Source: Deltaproteobacteria bacterium
GTDB taxonomy: Bacteria; Desulfobacterota; Binatia; Binatales; Binataceae
Reading direction: 5' to 3'
DNA: 58,042 nt
Assembly (NCBI GenBank): GCA_019237115.1
Contig: JAFAHS010000467.1
Span: 1 to 58,042, forward strand
A model generated the notes under the pieces. The model was given only the letters and a program-made list of their open reading frames with translations. It did not search any database and was not told where the DNA came from. Shown piece after piece: positions 48,792-57,233 of this stretch (position 1 is its first letter; each line of letters begins with the position of its first letter). Both the position numbers and the translations under genes were made by a program.

Positions 48792-49655
48792 CTATCCGAT
48801 CGTCAGCTTGAGCCACTTCAGCAGATCGCGTAGCACTTCCTCGCGATTGGTCTCGTTCATCACCTCGTGCCGCGCATCCCGGTAGTAGCGCTCGGACACG
48901 TTTGTGATTGCGGCCGCGCGATAACGCGCGGCGACCGGCTTGAGCCATTCCAGGTTGTGATTCACCGGATCGGCGTCACCGGCGAACAGGTAAATGGGCA
49001 GGTCCTTCCGGATGCGTGCAAGTTCGTTTGGATCTGCCAGCCGCAGCATCGACATTCCCAGGCTCATCATCGACGCCGGCTTGAGTTGAAAACCGCACAG
49101 TGGATCGGCAACGTACGCGTCAACCGCGGCAGCATCGCGCGACAGCCAGTCGAAGGGGGTCCGCGCCGGTTCGAAGGCTTTGTTGAATGCGGTCAGGTCG
49201 CCGTCGAGGGTCGAATTCATTGCGAGCAAATCGGTCGCTACCGATCCGGAAAGCGCGACGCCGGCAATGTCCGGACTGTGCTCGATGACGTATTGCTGGG
49301 CCGCAATGGAACCCATGCTGTGACCCAGCAGTATCACCGGCAGCCCGTGCTCGCGCTCGCGCGCGATCCAGGTCAGCGCCGACATGTCGTCGACCAGTCC
49401 GTTCCATCCTGCCGTCCCAAAATCTCCAATCGAATTCGACCGTGTCCCGCTCAGTCCATGACCGCGATGATCATTCGCGTAGACCTGGAATCCAGCTCGA
49501 TTCAGTGAGGCCGCCACGTGATCGTAACGTTGCGCGTGTTCGGCCATGCCATGGGAGATTTGAACGACCGCGGAAGCGGGGCCGTGCGCTGGCCATCGAT
49601 ATGCAGCGATCTCCAGCCGGTCCGCGCTCGTGAACCAGAATTGTTCGCGATTCAT
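48792..49655 (-). CDS. Alpha/beta hydrolase, monoacylglycerol lipase/lysophospholipase-like
   Basis: A 287-residue serine hydrolase of the Hydrolase_4 group. It has VVQISHGMAEHAQRYDHVAASLNRAGFQVYANDHRGHGLSG, the nucleophile elbow LLGHSMGSIAAQQYV, the acid in LFAGDADPVN and the histidine in DARHEVMNE. This HGMAEH-GHSMG layout is typical of monoglyceride lipases. No signal peptide is seen. The ATG at 49655 is the only good start. Confidence 0.9.
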   Translation of the reverse strand: MNREQFWFTSADRLEIAAYRWPAHGPASAVVQISHGMAEHAQRYDHVAASLNRAGFQVYANDHRGHGLSGTRSNSIGDFGTAGWNGLVDDMSALTWIAREREHGLPVILLGHSMGSIAAQQYVIEHSPDIAGVALSGSVATDLLAMNSTLDGDLTAFNKAFEPARTPFDWLSRDAAAVDAYVADPLCGFQLKPASMMSLGMSMLRLADPNELARIRKDLPIYLFAGDADPVNHNLEWLKPVAARYRAAAITNVSERYYRDARHEVMNETNREEVLRDLLKWLKLTIG

Positions 49656-49706
49656 AGACGATGCATTATCGCCATTTCGCGGACGAACTCTACTGCCACA
49701 CGCTCT

Positions 49707-50447
49707 TTACCGAGGTCTTTTGACGAGGACGCCCACATAGTGGGAGTTCAGCGGCGTAATGAAGTCCAGCCATGCGCACAGCGCCCACGCATAGCGAGCC
49801 AGCCTGCGCGTGATCGGAGGAACCGCCGAAGCGCTGCGCAGATGCAGCTCAAAGCCCGGGAACGCGCTCGCGATCCGCTCGCGCGTCATCGCGATCATAT
49901 CCGTGCCGCCGCGCGGCGGCCGATAGCGGAAGTCATACCACAGGACGATTCCACCCGGCTTAAGCACCCGCGCAACCTCGGCGGCGACCCGCATTCGGGT
50001 TGGTTCATCAGGAACCAGTGAGAGCACCAGGAACATGGAAATCATATCGAACGAGGCGTCGGCGAAATCGAGATCCACGGCGTTGCGGCAACGCAGATCA
50101 ATGCCGGGCAGGGAGTTTTGGCGGGCGGCCTGAATTCGCTCCTCCAGGATGTCCACGCCGTGCAAATCGTGCGGTGAAGCGCCCCATTCCCCATAGCGGC
50201 GCAGCCAGTATCCGAAGCCGCATCCGACATCCAGGATCTTGCGGTCGGCAAGATTCCGCCAGCCATGCTTCTTGAGCGTGCCCAGGAACAGACGCTCCTC
50301 GGCCTGCACTCGGAACAGATAGCCTGGATCAAACCACTGCTCGCGCTGACTTGGGCGGCGGACCGTAACCTCCCTGATCGCGGTCGCCAGGTTTCGCTGC
50401 GGCGCCTCTTCAACGCGGTTTTCGATGCGCGGTTCTCCTGCGTTCAC
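49707..50447 (-). CDS. Class I SAM-dependent methyltransferase
   Basis: A 246-residue methyltransferase with motif I KILDVGCGFGYWLRRYGEWG, strand 2 LHGVDILEERI, the acidic AVDLDFADASFDMISMFLVLSLV and the post-motif EVARVLKPGGIVLWYDFRY. The C-terminus is partly hydrophobic (ARYAWALCAWLDFI). The substrate is unknown. Its 5' end faces the structured RNA-like region. Confidence 0.85.
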   Translation of the reverse strand: MNAGEPRIENRVEEAPQRNLATAIREVTVRRPSQREQWFDPGYLFRVQAEERLFLGTLKKHGWRNLADRKILDVGCGFGYWLRRYGEWGASPHDLHGVDILEERIQAARQNSLPGIDLRCRNAVDLDFADASFDMISMFLVLSLVPDEPTRMRVAAEVARVLKPGGIVLWYDFRYRPPRGGTDMIAMTRERIASAFPGFELHLRSASAVPPITRRLARYAWALCAWLDFITPLNSHYVGVLVKRPR

Positions 50448-50694
50448 CTTGGCCCCCCTTGGATGGATCGGCGTCGACCTTCCGGGTGCGCGTCGGACGG
50501 TTCAGTGAAAGCAGAAAGCGTACCAGCTGCCCAAATGTGGTTTATGACGCGATCACTTCCCACATCATTCTCATTTGAGCCCAGTTCGTTCCCGAAAATT
50601 CAATTAATTGTGGGGCCGAGATGGTTTGTCCACCCTCGATCTCACGACCACCCAGATTCCGGAAGCGGTCCGGAGGTTATCTGGAAAATCCCGG
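50448..50694. other. AT-richer leader ahead of the structured RNA region
   Basis: These 247 bases hold no gene. They include an AT-rich patch (about 50560-50612) with the palindrome CAATTAATTG at 50601-50610 and a TTATCT box at 50677-50682. Either could serve as promoter material for the methyltransferase (minus) or for the rightward RNA-like region, but neither has a convincing partner box. Confidence 0.3.
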
Positions 50695-51612
50695 GTGAGG
50701 AAGGTGAGCAGCCGACAAGGCTGAGAATCTGGCAAGGTGAAAGTCCTTGCACCGTCAATTGCCTGTATTCGGACGGTTAGTATATCCGGTGCGTGCGGAG
50801 GTAACGAAGCACGATAGGCCCGGACGTAAAAGCCCCGGCTGCCCTGCGGCAGTATGCGCAGCGGTAGGGACGATCTGGGGGGTGAACAAACTTGGAGGCC
50901 GGAACATTACGGAATATCTGCAACCTCGAAACACGGGCCGCGAGAAGTCGTCTTGCGGAGCAAAGCGGGAAGCCGATCCCATCTTTCCTGGGAGAAGGCC
51001 GATGACACTGCGGAAGAAACAGGTAAGTGCACGCAGTGGGACCGCCGGGGTACGGGATCCAGCATCCAAGGAAAGATTCTCAGAGATAACGTCGGGAAGC
51101 TCCCATGGGGCAGCAGGGGCTGGGTACAACCTGCAAGGACTCTCCGAACGAGGCTAAAAGCTGAAGGAGGAGAGAGCCCAGTGGGAGTGGCACATGAGCC
51201 CGTAGGAGCGAGGACCGAGGGGTAACGCTCTCGGAGGAGATGGAAACACGTCTCCCCAACGGCGGTAACACCGAAGTTGGGCAAAGGGGCTCAGGACACT
51301 TGGCGGTTTCCTCGCCAGTGTGGGCGGCCGGCTTGATAAAACCGGCACAACGCCACATGCCGGCCGGGAGACGAGGCCGGGGGTAAACCAGAGAAAGAAG
51401 GGGCGCATACGAACCAGCGCTTTAAACCTCTCTCTCGTCTGGGAAGGCCCACGGAAGATAGCCGAGGTTTCAAACCGGACCCGGGAAATCTGGCCGTCCG
51501 GGATTATAGGGGGGCTTCGGGAAACGTAGCCATGGTGGGACTGAGAACCCAACTCGCAATCGAAAGAGCGGGATTGGAAACCCCCCACCTAAAGCGGGCG
51601 CGCCCGATTTCT
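50695..51612 (+). ncRNA. Candidate large structured RNA (about 0.9 kb), family unidentified
   Basis: No credible protein is encoded, but many local helices fold on the + strand. Examples: 50709-50713 with 50719-50723; 50732-50737 with 50745-50750; 50751-50756 with 50772-50777; 50792-50796 with 50809-50813; 50839-50843 with 50848-50852; 51236-51240 with 51251-51255; 51255-51260 with 51276-51281; 51297-51305 with 51313-51320; 51327-51331 with 51342-51346; 51361-51365 with 51375-51379; 51424-51430 with 51464-51470; 51475-51480 with 51496-51501; 51534-51539 with 51584-51589. Loops and joints are purine-rich (GAAA, GTAA, GGTAAC), which favours the + strand. GGTGAAAGTCC (50736-50746) and a GTGCG at 50789-50793 recall bacterial group II intron sequence. 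However, no reverse transcriptase and no domain V are found. The 3' end is placed at the CGGGCG/CGCCCG palindrome and ATTTCT near 51595-51612. Boundaries are approximate. Confidence 0.6.
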
Positions 51613-51705
51613 ATCCCAGTGAGCTGCGGTTAGGTGTGGTCGCCTCGTGATTGGATCGCCGATCTGCACTTCGTACGAATGAGGGATTTCGGCCAAAAAC
51701 AATAA

Positions 51706-52185
51706 TTAGCGAACGCGATTCCAGATTTGAGTTTCCCCCAACAGCGAAAAGCCTACATAACCCCTTACCCGCAAGGTCTTGGCATTCTGCACCGTCAGGT
51801 TGCAGGAATAGGTGCGGCCGTCCTCGGGATTGTAAATCCGGCCGTTCTTCCAGACGGTGGGATCGTCGGTCGGTTCGAAACCGGTGAGTAGCGCAAGCCC
51901 CACCAGCTTCTGGGTGCGCAAACCGGGGTCCGGATTTTTGGAATCGACCGCGTCCTTTCCATCGTCACCGAGCGGGTCCTTGAGCCAGACGATGGTGCCG
52001 CACAGGCTCGCCCCGCACTTTTCGATCTTGACGTGAGAGTCGTCGCCTTGCGTCGCCCAGATTCCCAGTGGATTCAGCTCGCTGCTCGCAGCGCGAGCTC
52101 CCGGGGCGGTCAGGAGACAACACAGCAACATTGCGATGAATGCCAGGCACTCGGTCACGTGCAACCGGTCTGGGTCATGGTCCAT
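51706..52185 (-). CDS. DUF2147 family exported protein
   Basis: A 159-residue protein: signal peptide (LAFIAMLLCCLLTAPGARA) followed by DUF2147 with GIWATQGDDSHVKIEKCGASLCGTIVWLKDP, LLTGFEPTDDPTVWKNGRIYNPEDGRTYSCNLTV and the C-terminal RGYVGFSLLGETQIWNRV. The function of the family is unknown; members are small periplasmic beta-rich proteins. The ATG at 52185 lies 14 bases after the GNAT gene ends, and a longer upstream frame overlaps that gene, so the shorter start is used. Confidence 0.88.
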   Translation of the reverse strand: MDHDPDRLHVTECLAFIAMLLCCLLTAPGARAASSELNPLGIWATQGDDSHVKIEKCGASLCGTIVWLKDPLGDDGKDAVDSKNPDPGLRTQKLVGLALLTGFEPTDDPTVWKNGRIYNPEDGRTYSCNLTVQNAKTLRVRGYVGFSLLGETQIWNRVR

Positions 52186-52199
52186 AGATCGCGTCCAGA

Positions 52200-52844
52200 T
52201 TATTCCCGCCCCGGAAGCGGGCCAACTGACTGAGACGTATCGGTGAGTACACGCGACATAAACCAATTTCGCACCCCCAGTACCTCCGCCTCCGCGACCA
52301 CCGCGAAACCGAAGCGCCGATAGAAGCGCACGTTCTCGCGCTTGTCGGTTTCCAGATATGCGAGCCCGGCGCACTCGTCCATCCGCGTGCAGAAATCGGC
52401 CATCAGCGCGCGCCCCACCCCCTGACCCTGAACCGCGGGCTCAACCGCAACCGGACCGAGGTGCCAGTGCGGCTTCGATAAATCCCGTCGCGACCACGCG
52501 CCGACCCATTGCAGGATGCGCCCGGCGGTGCCGATTTGATTGGCTAGCACCACGGCCGGCAGAATTCGTACCTTCTCGGCGAGTGTAGCCTGGCAATGTC
52601 CCGGCGGGGCGAAGGCGCATACCGCGATCATTTCCGCGTCACGAAAACCGCCGAGAATTTGTCCGCGCCGATACAGGCCGTGCAGCACCGGAGAATAGAA
52701 GCGCTCCAGCCTTTGGCGCCGGCGCGGCGCGGCGCCGCCAAACGCGCGCACGTCGATCGGATTGTCGCACATCGCACGACTGAGCAGCAGCCCGGCCATG
52801 GGCAGCTCGTGGTCCAGCAGCCGGCGAACGGTGATCGGGTTCAT
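52200..52844 (-). CDS. GNAT-family N-acetyltransferase
   Basis: A 214-residue acetyltransferase. The acetyl-CoA site is HLGPVAVEPAVQGQGVGRALMADFCTRMD (the Q-x-x-G-x-G/A loop), followed by LAYLETDKRENVRFYRRFGFAVV, the usual GNAT C-terminal motif. The substrate is unknown. The ATG at 52844 is chosen because an ATG five codons earlier lies inside the tandem TetR operator. The gene is divergent from the TetR regulator and probably controlled by it. Confidence 0.87.
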   Translation of the reverse strand: MNPITVRRLLDHELPMAGLLLSRAMCDNPIDVRAFGGAAPRRRQRLERFYSPVLHGLYRRGQILGGFRDAEMIAVCAFAPPGHCQATLAEKVRILPAVVLANQIGTAGRILQWVGAWSRRDLSKPHWHLGPVAVEPAVQGQGVGRALMADFCTRMDECAGLAYLETDKRENVRFYRRFGFAVVAEAEVLGVRNWFMSRVLTDTSQSVGPLPGRE

Positions 52845-52852
52845 GACGTGAC

Positions 52853-52885
52853 AATACATTTGTATTGCTAACGATACAAATGTAT
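52853..52885. promoter_or_regulatory. Two tandem palindromic TetR operators
   Basis: AATACATTTGTATT (52853-52866) is a perfect 14-base palindrome. ATACAAATGTAT (52874-52885) is a perfect 12-base palindrome carrying the same ATACA/TGTAT half-sites. Their centres are 20 bases apart, about two helical turns, which would place two dimers on the same DNA face. They lie between the divergent GNAT and TetR genes and are AT-rich in an otherwise GC-rich area. Confidence 0.75.
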
Positions 52886-52919
52886 TCTCTTACAGTGACC
52901 TGGTGGTCGCGCTTTGCGG

Positions 52920-53579
52920 ATGTCGAAACAAAAGCCTTCCGATCTGACCGCGTATGCGCGGATTCGCAATGCCGCGCTCAAGTTGATCGGTGAAAAAGGA
53001 GCGGCCGCAACCTCGATTCGCGAGGTCGCAAGGGCGGCGGGCGTGTCCCCCGGACTGGTGCAGCACCATTTCAGAAGCAAGCGGGCGCTTGAATCCGCGG
53101 TCAGCGCCTACGTCGCCGGTAAGATGGCGGAGTTGGGCGGCGCCGACCTGGAACCCGGAAGAACCGCGCGGACACCGACCCTGGGCGCGGCGGTCATCGG
53201 CTTTATCCGGCGCAATCCCGAGCTGGTGGCATACCTGCGCCGCGTCATCCTGGAGGATAGTCAGGTCGGCCACCGCCTGCTCGACTCACTGGTGCAGCTG
53301 AGCGGCATCCTAAACCGCCGCCTTCAGACGAATCGCCTGCTACGCGGCAACCTCGATCCCATCTGGACTCCGCTCAACACGATGATCCTGGTGCTGGGTC
53401 CTTTGCTGCTGGAACCCGCGCTGAACCGTTATCTGGATCATCGGCTGCGCAGCGAGGAAGGCCTGGCCCGCTGGGATGCCGCCGTCGAAGATCTGTACCT
53501 GCGCGGAATCTATCGCCACCCGCCCGCACCGAAGCGCCGCGGGGCATCGCTCGGGAGCCGTCCAGGCCAGCACTCGTGA
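52920..53579 (+). CDS. TetR-family transcriptional regulator
   Basis: A 219-residue repressor. The N-terminal HTH is complete (RNAALKLIGEKGAAATSIREVARAAGVSPGLVQHHFRSKRALESAVSAYV), followed by a variable ligand-binding domain with several leucine-rich helices (LRRVILEDSQVGHRLLDSLVQL, LNTMILVLGPLLLEPAL). The ATG at 52920 is preferred over a TTG two codons earlier. It probably binds the tandem sites 35 bases upstream and so regulates itself, the divergent acetyltransferase and perhaps the carboxylase that follows 107 bases downstream. Confidence 0.9.
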   Translation: MSKQKPSDLTAYARIRNAALKLIGEKGAAATSIREVARAAGVSPGLVQHHFRSKRALESAVSAYVAGKMAELGGADLEPGRTARTPTLGAAVIGFIRRNPELVAYLRRVILEDSQVGHRLLDSLVQLSGILNRRLQTNRLLRGNLDPIWTPLNTMILVLGPLLLEPALNRYLDHRLRSEEGLARWDAAVEDLYLRGIYRHPPAPKRRGASLGSRPGQHS

Positions 53580-53686
53580 ACCGCAATCCCCTCCGTTTGG
53601 TCAGCCTTGCAAGGATGCGACCGCGAAAGGTAATCGTCTCCTGAGCGGTGCAAGAAAACCTCACAAGACCGTCGGGGAGTTGACTT

Positions 53687-56600
53687 TTGTTCAAGCGGGT
53701 ACTGATTGCCAACCGGGGGGAAATCGCCATCCGTGTCGCGCGCGCCGCGGAGGCACTTGGTGTCGAGTCGGTGAGTGTATACGCCCCTGCCGACGCGCTT
53801 TCGCTCCATGTCCGGGTGACCACCGAGTCGCGTGCGCTCAGGTCGCAGGCGCCATCGAACGATCCCGTCCGTGCCTATCTGGACATGGACGCGCTGATGG
53901 AAGCCGCCAGGACCAGTGGCTGCGATTGCGTGCATCCCGGCTATGGCTTTCTCTCCGAGAATGCCGGTTTCGCGGAGCGATGCCGCCAAGAGGGCCTCGC
54001 GTTTATCGGGCCGCATCCCGAGACGCTGGCGCTGTTCGGCGACAAACTGAGAGCGCGCGAGCTGGCCGGCTCGCTGGGCATCCCTATCATCCCGGGCAGC
54101 CCGCACGCGCCGGCAAGCGCGAAGGACGCCGCGGCGGTTGCCGAAGCCGTCGGCTATCCGGTGATGCTGAAAGCGGCGGCTGGCGGCGGTGGGCGGGGGA
54201 TGCGCGTCGTCGCGTCCGCCGATGAGATGGCAGCGGCTTTCGTGCGCTGCCAGAGTGAAGCGCAGGCGGCCTTCGGCGACGGCGCACTGTTCATCGAGAA
54301 ACTGCTCGCGCGCCCCCGCCATATCGAGGCTCAGGTCGTGGCCGACCGCGCCGGCGACCTGGTTCATCTCCACGAGCGCGACTGTTCGGTCCAACTGCGT
54401 AACCAGAAAGTAATCGAAATAGCCCCGGCGCCCGGGCTGGAAGCCGGACTGCGGCGACGCATCCTTGAAGACGCGATTCGCCTTGCCCGCGCCGCTGGTT
54501 ATGTGAATGCGGGTACGGTTGAGTTTCTGGTCAGCCCCGAGCGCGGCGAGCATTTCTTCATCGAGTGCAACCCGCGCATTCAGGTGGAGCACACCGTAAC
54601 CGAGCAGGTCACCGGCATCGACCTGGTCGAAGCGCAGTTTCGTATCGCGGCCGGCGAATCCCTGCAAACCCTGGGCATCCCCGACCAGGCCGCGGTCCCG
54701 CCGACCCGCGGATTCGCAATACAGGCACGCATAGTCGCGAACGGGACAGGCGTGCTTACCGCTTACAAGGAACCGACCGGTCCCGGTGTGCGAGTCGATT
54801 CCTGCGGCTACCTAGGCTACGCGCCGCCCCCGCAGTTCGACCCGATGTTCGCCAAGCTGATTTGCCAGTCGAATTCGACGCACACGTTCAGTTCCGCGCT
54901 CGACCGCGCCTTGCACGCGCTCAACGAGTTCCACATCGCCGGTCTGCTGACCAATCTTCGCCTGCTCCAAGCGATCCTCTCCCACCCCGCGGTGCGCGCC
55001 GGTGACGCGCGCACCAGCTTTTTCTCCGAGCATCCTGATCTCGCCGCGGCGGCCGCCGCCGCGAAGGCTCCTGCCTCGGGTTCGCTGGCGCTGCTCGAAC
55101 AACAGGCGATGTTGCTCCGCGGCGGCAGAGACGGGCTCACCATATCCGCCACTCAGTCTCCGTCTGTCAGCCTGGTTGTCCCGGCGGGAGAGGAGGGTGT
55201 TGAAAGCCCGATGGCCGGCAACATCATCGAGCTTACCGTGGATGTCGGAGCGGCGGTTGAGGCCGGCGCGATTCTGATGGTTATCAGCGCGATGAAGATG
55301 GAAACCGCCATTACGGCGCCCTGCGCCGGGATACTGACCGCGTTGAGCCCCGCCGAAATTGGCGCCACCGTCGCAGCAGGGCAGATCATCGCGACGATAG
55401 CTCCATCGCGGCGCCCCAGCGCTGCGGCGACGCCGCGCCACTACGGCGACGACAGCTGGGCACCAATGCTGGCGGACGTGCAGGCCCTGCAGGCGATCGC
55501 GCATCAACGTTTCGCGCCCGATTCGAGCGATCCAGGGGTGCTCCGCCAGCGGCGCCGGGGCAAGCTGACCTGCCGCGAACGAATTGACCTGTTGCTTGAC
55601 CCCGGCACCTTTCGCGAAGTTGGCAGCCTTGCGGGATTCGCCGACTACGACGACGAGGGACGCATCGCGGGCTTCACGCCCGCCAACCATGTGGGCGGGT
55701 GGGGCAAGATCGGTGGACGCACGGCGGTGGTATGCGCTGACGATTTTACCTCCCGCGGCGGACACGCTGACGGCGCGATCGGTGGCAAGGCCACGCACCT
55801 CGACCGGCTGTCGATCGATTTGCGCTGCCCATCCGTCCGTTTGCTGGACGGCTCTTCGGGCGGCGGCAGCATCGCGGCAATGGTACCCAAGCAGCAGAGG
55901 GCGGGAGAAAGCACCGCACAGGAAAGCTCAGGCGCGATAGTTGCGGGCCGCCCTCGCGTCTCGGGGGAGGGTGGTTCGTTCCTGACGGGCCATCTCGGAA
56001 GCACGATGTACGTATCGCAGCTAAGCCAGGTGCCGGTGATCAACCTGCTGCTGGGTAGTGTGGTGGGTATCGGCGCGGCGAAGGCGGTTCTCGGCCATTT
56101 CTCCGTCATGGTGCGTGACATTGCGCAGCTGTTCGTGGCCGGCCCTCCGGTGGTGAGCCATGCTATGGGGTACGAGATAAGCAAGGAGGAGTTGGGCGGC
56201 TGGCAAATCCACTGTCGGAATGGTTCCGTCGACAATCTCGCCGACTCGGAGGAGGAGGCGACCGCGATGGCGAAGCGGTTCCTCTCTTACCTTCCCTCCA
56301 GCGTCTACGAAGCGCCCCCGGTCCTGCCGCCGGACCCGAGTGATCCGGCAGATCGCCGCGAGGAAGAGTTGTTCACCATCATCCCCCGTAAACGCACCAC
56401 GACGTTCGACATGCGCCGGGCGATCCGCCTGATGGCGGATCGCACCTCCTTCTTCGAGATCGGCCCATTGTGGGGTACCGATCAGATCGTGGGCTTTGCC
56501 CGGTTCAACGGCTATCCGATGGGCGTGCTCGCATCGGACTGCCGGCACGTCAATGGCGGCGCGCTCACGGCCGACGGGTGCGACAAACTCAAACGCCACC

Positions 56601-57115
56601 TCGATCTCTGCGACATGTTCCACCTTCCCATCCTCAACCTGATCGACAACCCGGGCTTCGCGGTAGGCCTGGAACATGAGTTAACCGGAACCATCCGCAA
56701 AGGCGGAGAATGGATGATCGCGTTTGCACAGGTCGAGGTTCCGATCTTTACCGTCATCATGCGCCGCAGCTTCGGGGTGGCCGGCAACAACTTCGCAACG
56801 CCCCGCAGCGGCGCCAGCGCACGGGTGGTGTGGCCCGCCGCCGACGTCGGCGGCATCCCGCCCGAGGGTGGGATCGAAGCCGCGTACAAACGCCAGCTCG
56901 CCGAAGCCGCCGACCCCGCCGCCCTGCGTGCGGAGATAAATGCGCGCATCGAAAGCGCCCGCGGCCCCATAGGTCCGCTAAACCGTTTTCAGATGGAAGA
57001 AATGATCGACCCGCGCGACACGCGCCCATGGGTGTGCGAGTGGGTAGAAAACGCGTACCGCATCGTGGCGCAACCGTCGTTGCTGGTTCCCCGAGCAATC
57101 CAATTCAGGCCGTGA
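53687..57115 (+). CDS. Single-chain acyl-CoA carboxylase (biotin carboxylase-BCCP-carboxyltransferase fusion)
   Basis: A 1,142-residue biotin-dependent carboxylase with all catalytic parts in one chain. The biotin carboxylase domain covers about residues 1-445 (VLIANRGEIAIRVARAAE, the ATP-grasp loop KAAAGGGGRGMR, FFIECNPRIQVEHTVTEQ). The biotin carrier follows (VESPMAGNIIELTV... SAMKMET) with biotinylated Lys537. The carboxyltransferase covers about 590-1,130 (RIAGFTPANHVGGWGKIGG, DGSSGGGSIAAMVPKQ, IDNPGFAVGLEHELTG, FGVAGNNFATP). This layout is that of the single-chain long-chain acyl-CoA carboxylases described in Mycobacterium avium and proteobacteria. The acyl substrate here cannot be told from sequence alone. 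TTG start with GGGGAG eight bases before it; TetR lies upstream. Confidence 0.93.
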   Translation: MFKRVLIANRGEIAIRVARAAEALGVESVSVYAPADALSLHVRVTTESRALRSQAPSNDPVRAYLDMDALMEAARTSGCDCVHPGYGFLSENAGFAERCRQEGLAFIGPHPETLALFGDKLRARELAGSLGIPIIPGSPHAPASAKDAAAVAEAVGYPVMLKAAAGGGGRGMRVVASADEMAAAFVRCQSEAQAAFGDGALFIEKLLARPRHIEAQVVADRAGDLVHLHERDCSVQLRNQKVIEIAPAPGLEAGLRRRILEDAIRLARAAGYVNAGTVEFLVSPERGEHFFIECNPRIQVEHTVTEQVTGIDLVEAQFRIAAGESLQTLGIPDQAAVPPTRGFAIQARIVANGTGVLTAYKEPTGPGVRVDSCGYLGYAPPPQFDPMFAKLICQSNSTHTFSSALDRALHALNEFHIAGLLTNLRLLQAILSHPAVRAGDARTSFFSEHPDLAAAAAAAKAPASGSLALLEQQAMLLRGGRDGLTISATQSPSVSLVVPAGEEGVESPMAGNIIELTVDVGAAVEAGAILMVISAMKMETAITAPCAGILTALSPAEIGATVAAGQIIATIAPSRRPSAAATPRHYGDDSWAPMLADVQALQAIAHQRFAPDSSDPGVLRQRRRGKLTCRERIDLLLDPGTFREVGSLAGFADYDDEGRIAGFTPANHVGGWGKIGGRTAVVCADDFTSRGGHADGAIGGKATHLDRLSIDLRCPSVRLLDGSSGGGSIAAMVPKQQRAGESTAQESSGAIVAGRPRVSGEGGSFLTGHLGSTMYVSQLSQVPVINLLLGSVVGIGAAKAVLGHFSVMVRDIAQLFVAGPPVVSHAMGYEISKEELGGWQIHCRNGSVDNLADSEEEATAMAKRFLSYLPSSVYEAPPVLPPDPSDPADRREEELFTIIPRKRTTTFDMRRAIRLMADRTSFFEIGPLWGTDQIVGFARFNGYPMGVLASDCRHVNGGALTADGCDKLKRHLDLCDMFHLPILNLIDNPGFAVGLEHELTGTIRKGGEWMIAFAQVEVPIFTVIMRRSFGVAGNNFATPRSGASARVVWPAADVGGIPPEGGIEAAYKRQLAEAADPAALRAEINARIESARGPIGPLNRFQMEEMIDPRDTRPWVCEWVENAYRIVAQPSLLVPRAIQFRP

Positions 57116-57233
57116 TTTCGACACCAGTCAGGGCGGTGCAAACGCCTGCGCAAATGACCGATCGGCGGTGCGACCACCCGGTGAAGCGAGCGAAGCGACT
57201 TGAACATTGGCCAGACCAACCCCCCAGCCTTCG

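Noticed and set aside
50907..51284. Antisense and sense ORFs across the structured region (for example a 125-residue minus frame)
   Set aside because: They are low-complexity, Pro/Ser/Arg-rich, overlap each other in several frames, have no domain, and read across multiple RNA hairpins. The folding pattern explains the lack of stops better than coding does.
50695..51612. Identification as a cobalamin riboswitch or RNase P RNA
   Set aside because: GGTGAAAGTCC is superficially like both, but the cobalamin-box core and the conserved RNase P 3' elements are absent, and the length is too great.
50695..51612. Firm call as a group II intron
   Set aside because: No reverse transcriptase and no domain V-like AGC...GAAA...hairpin on either strand could be found by eye; kept only as an alternative.
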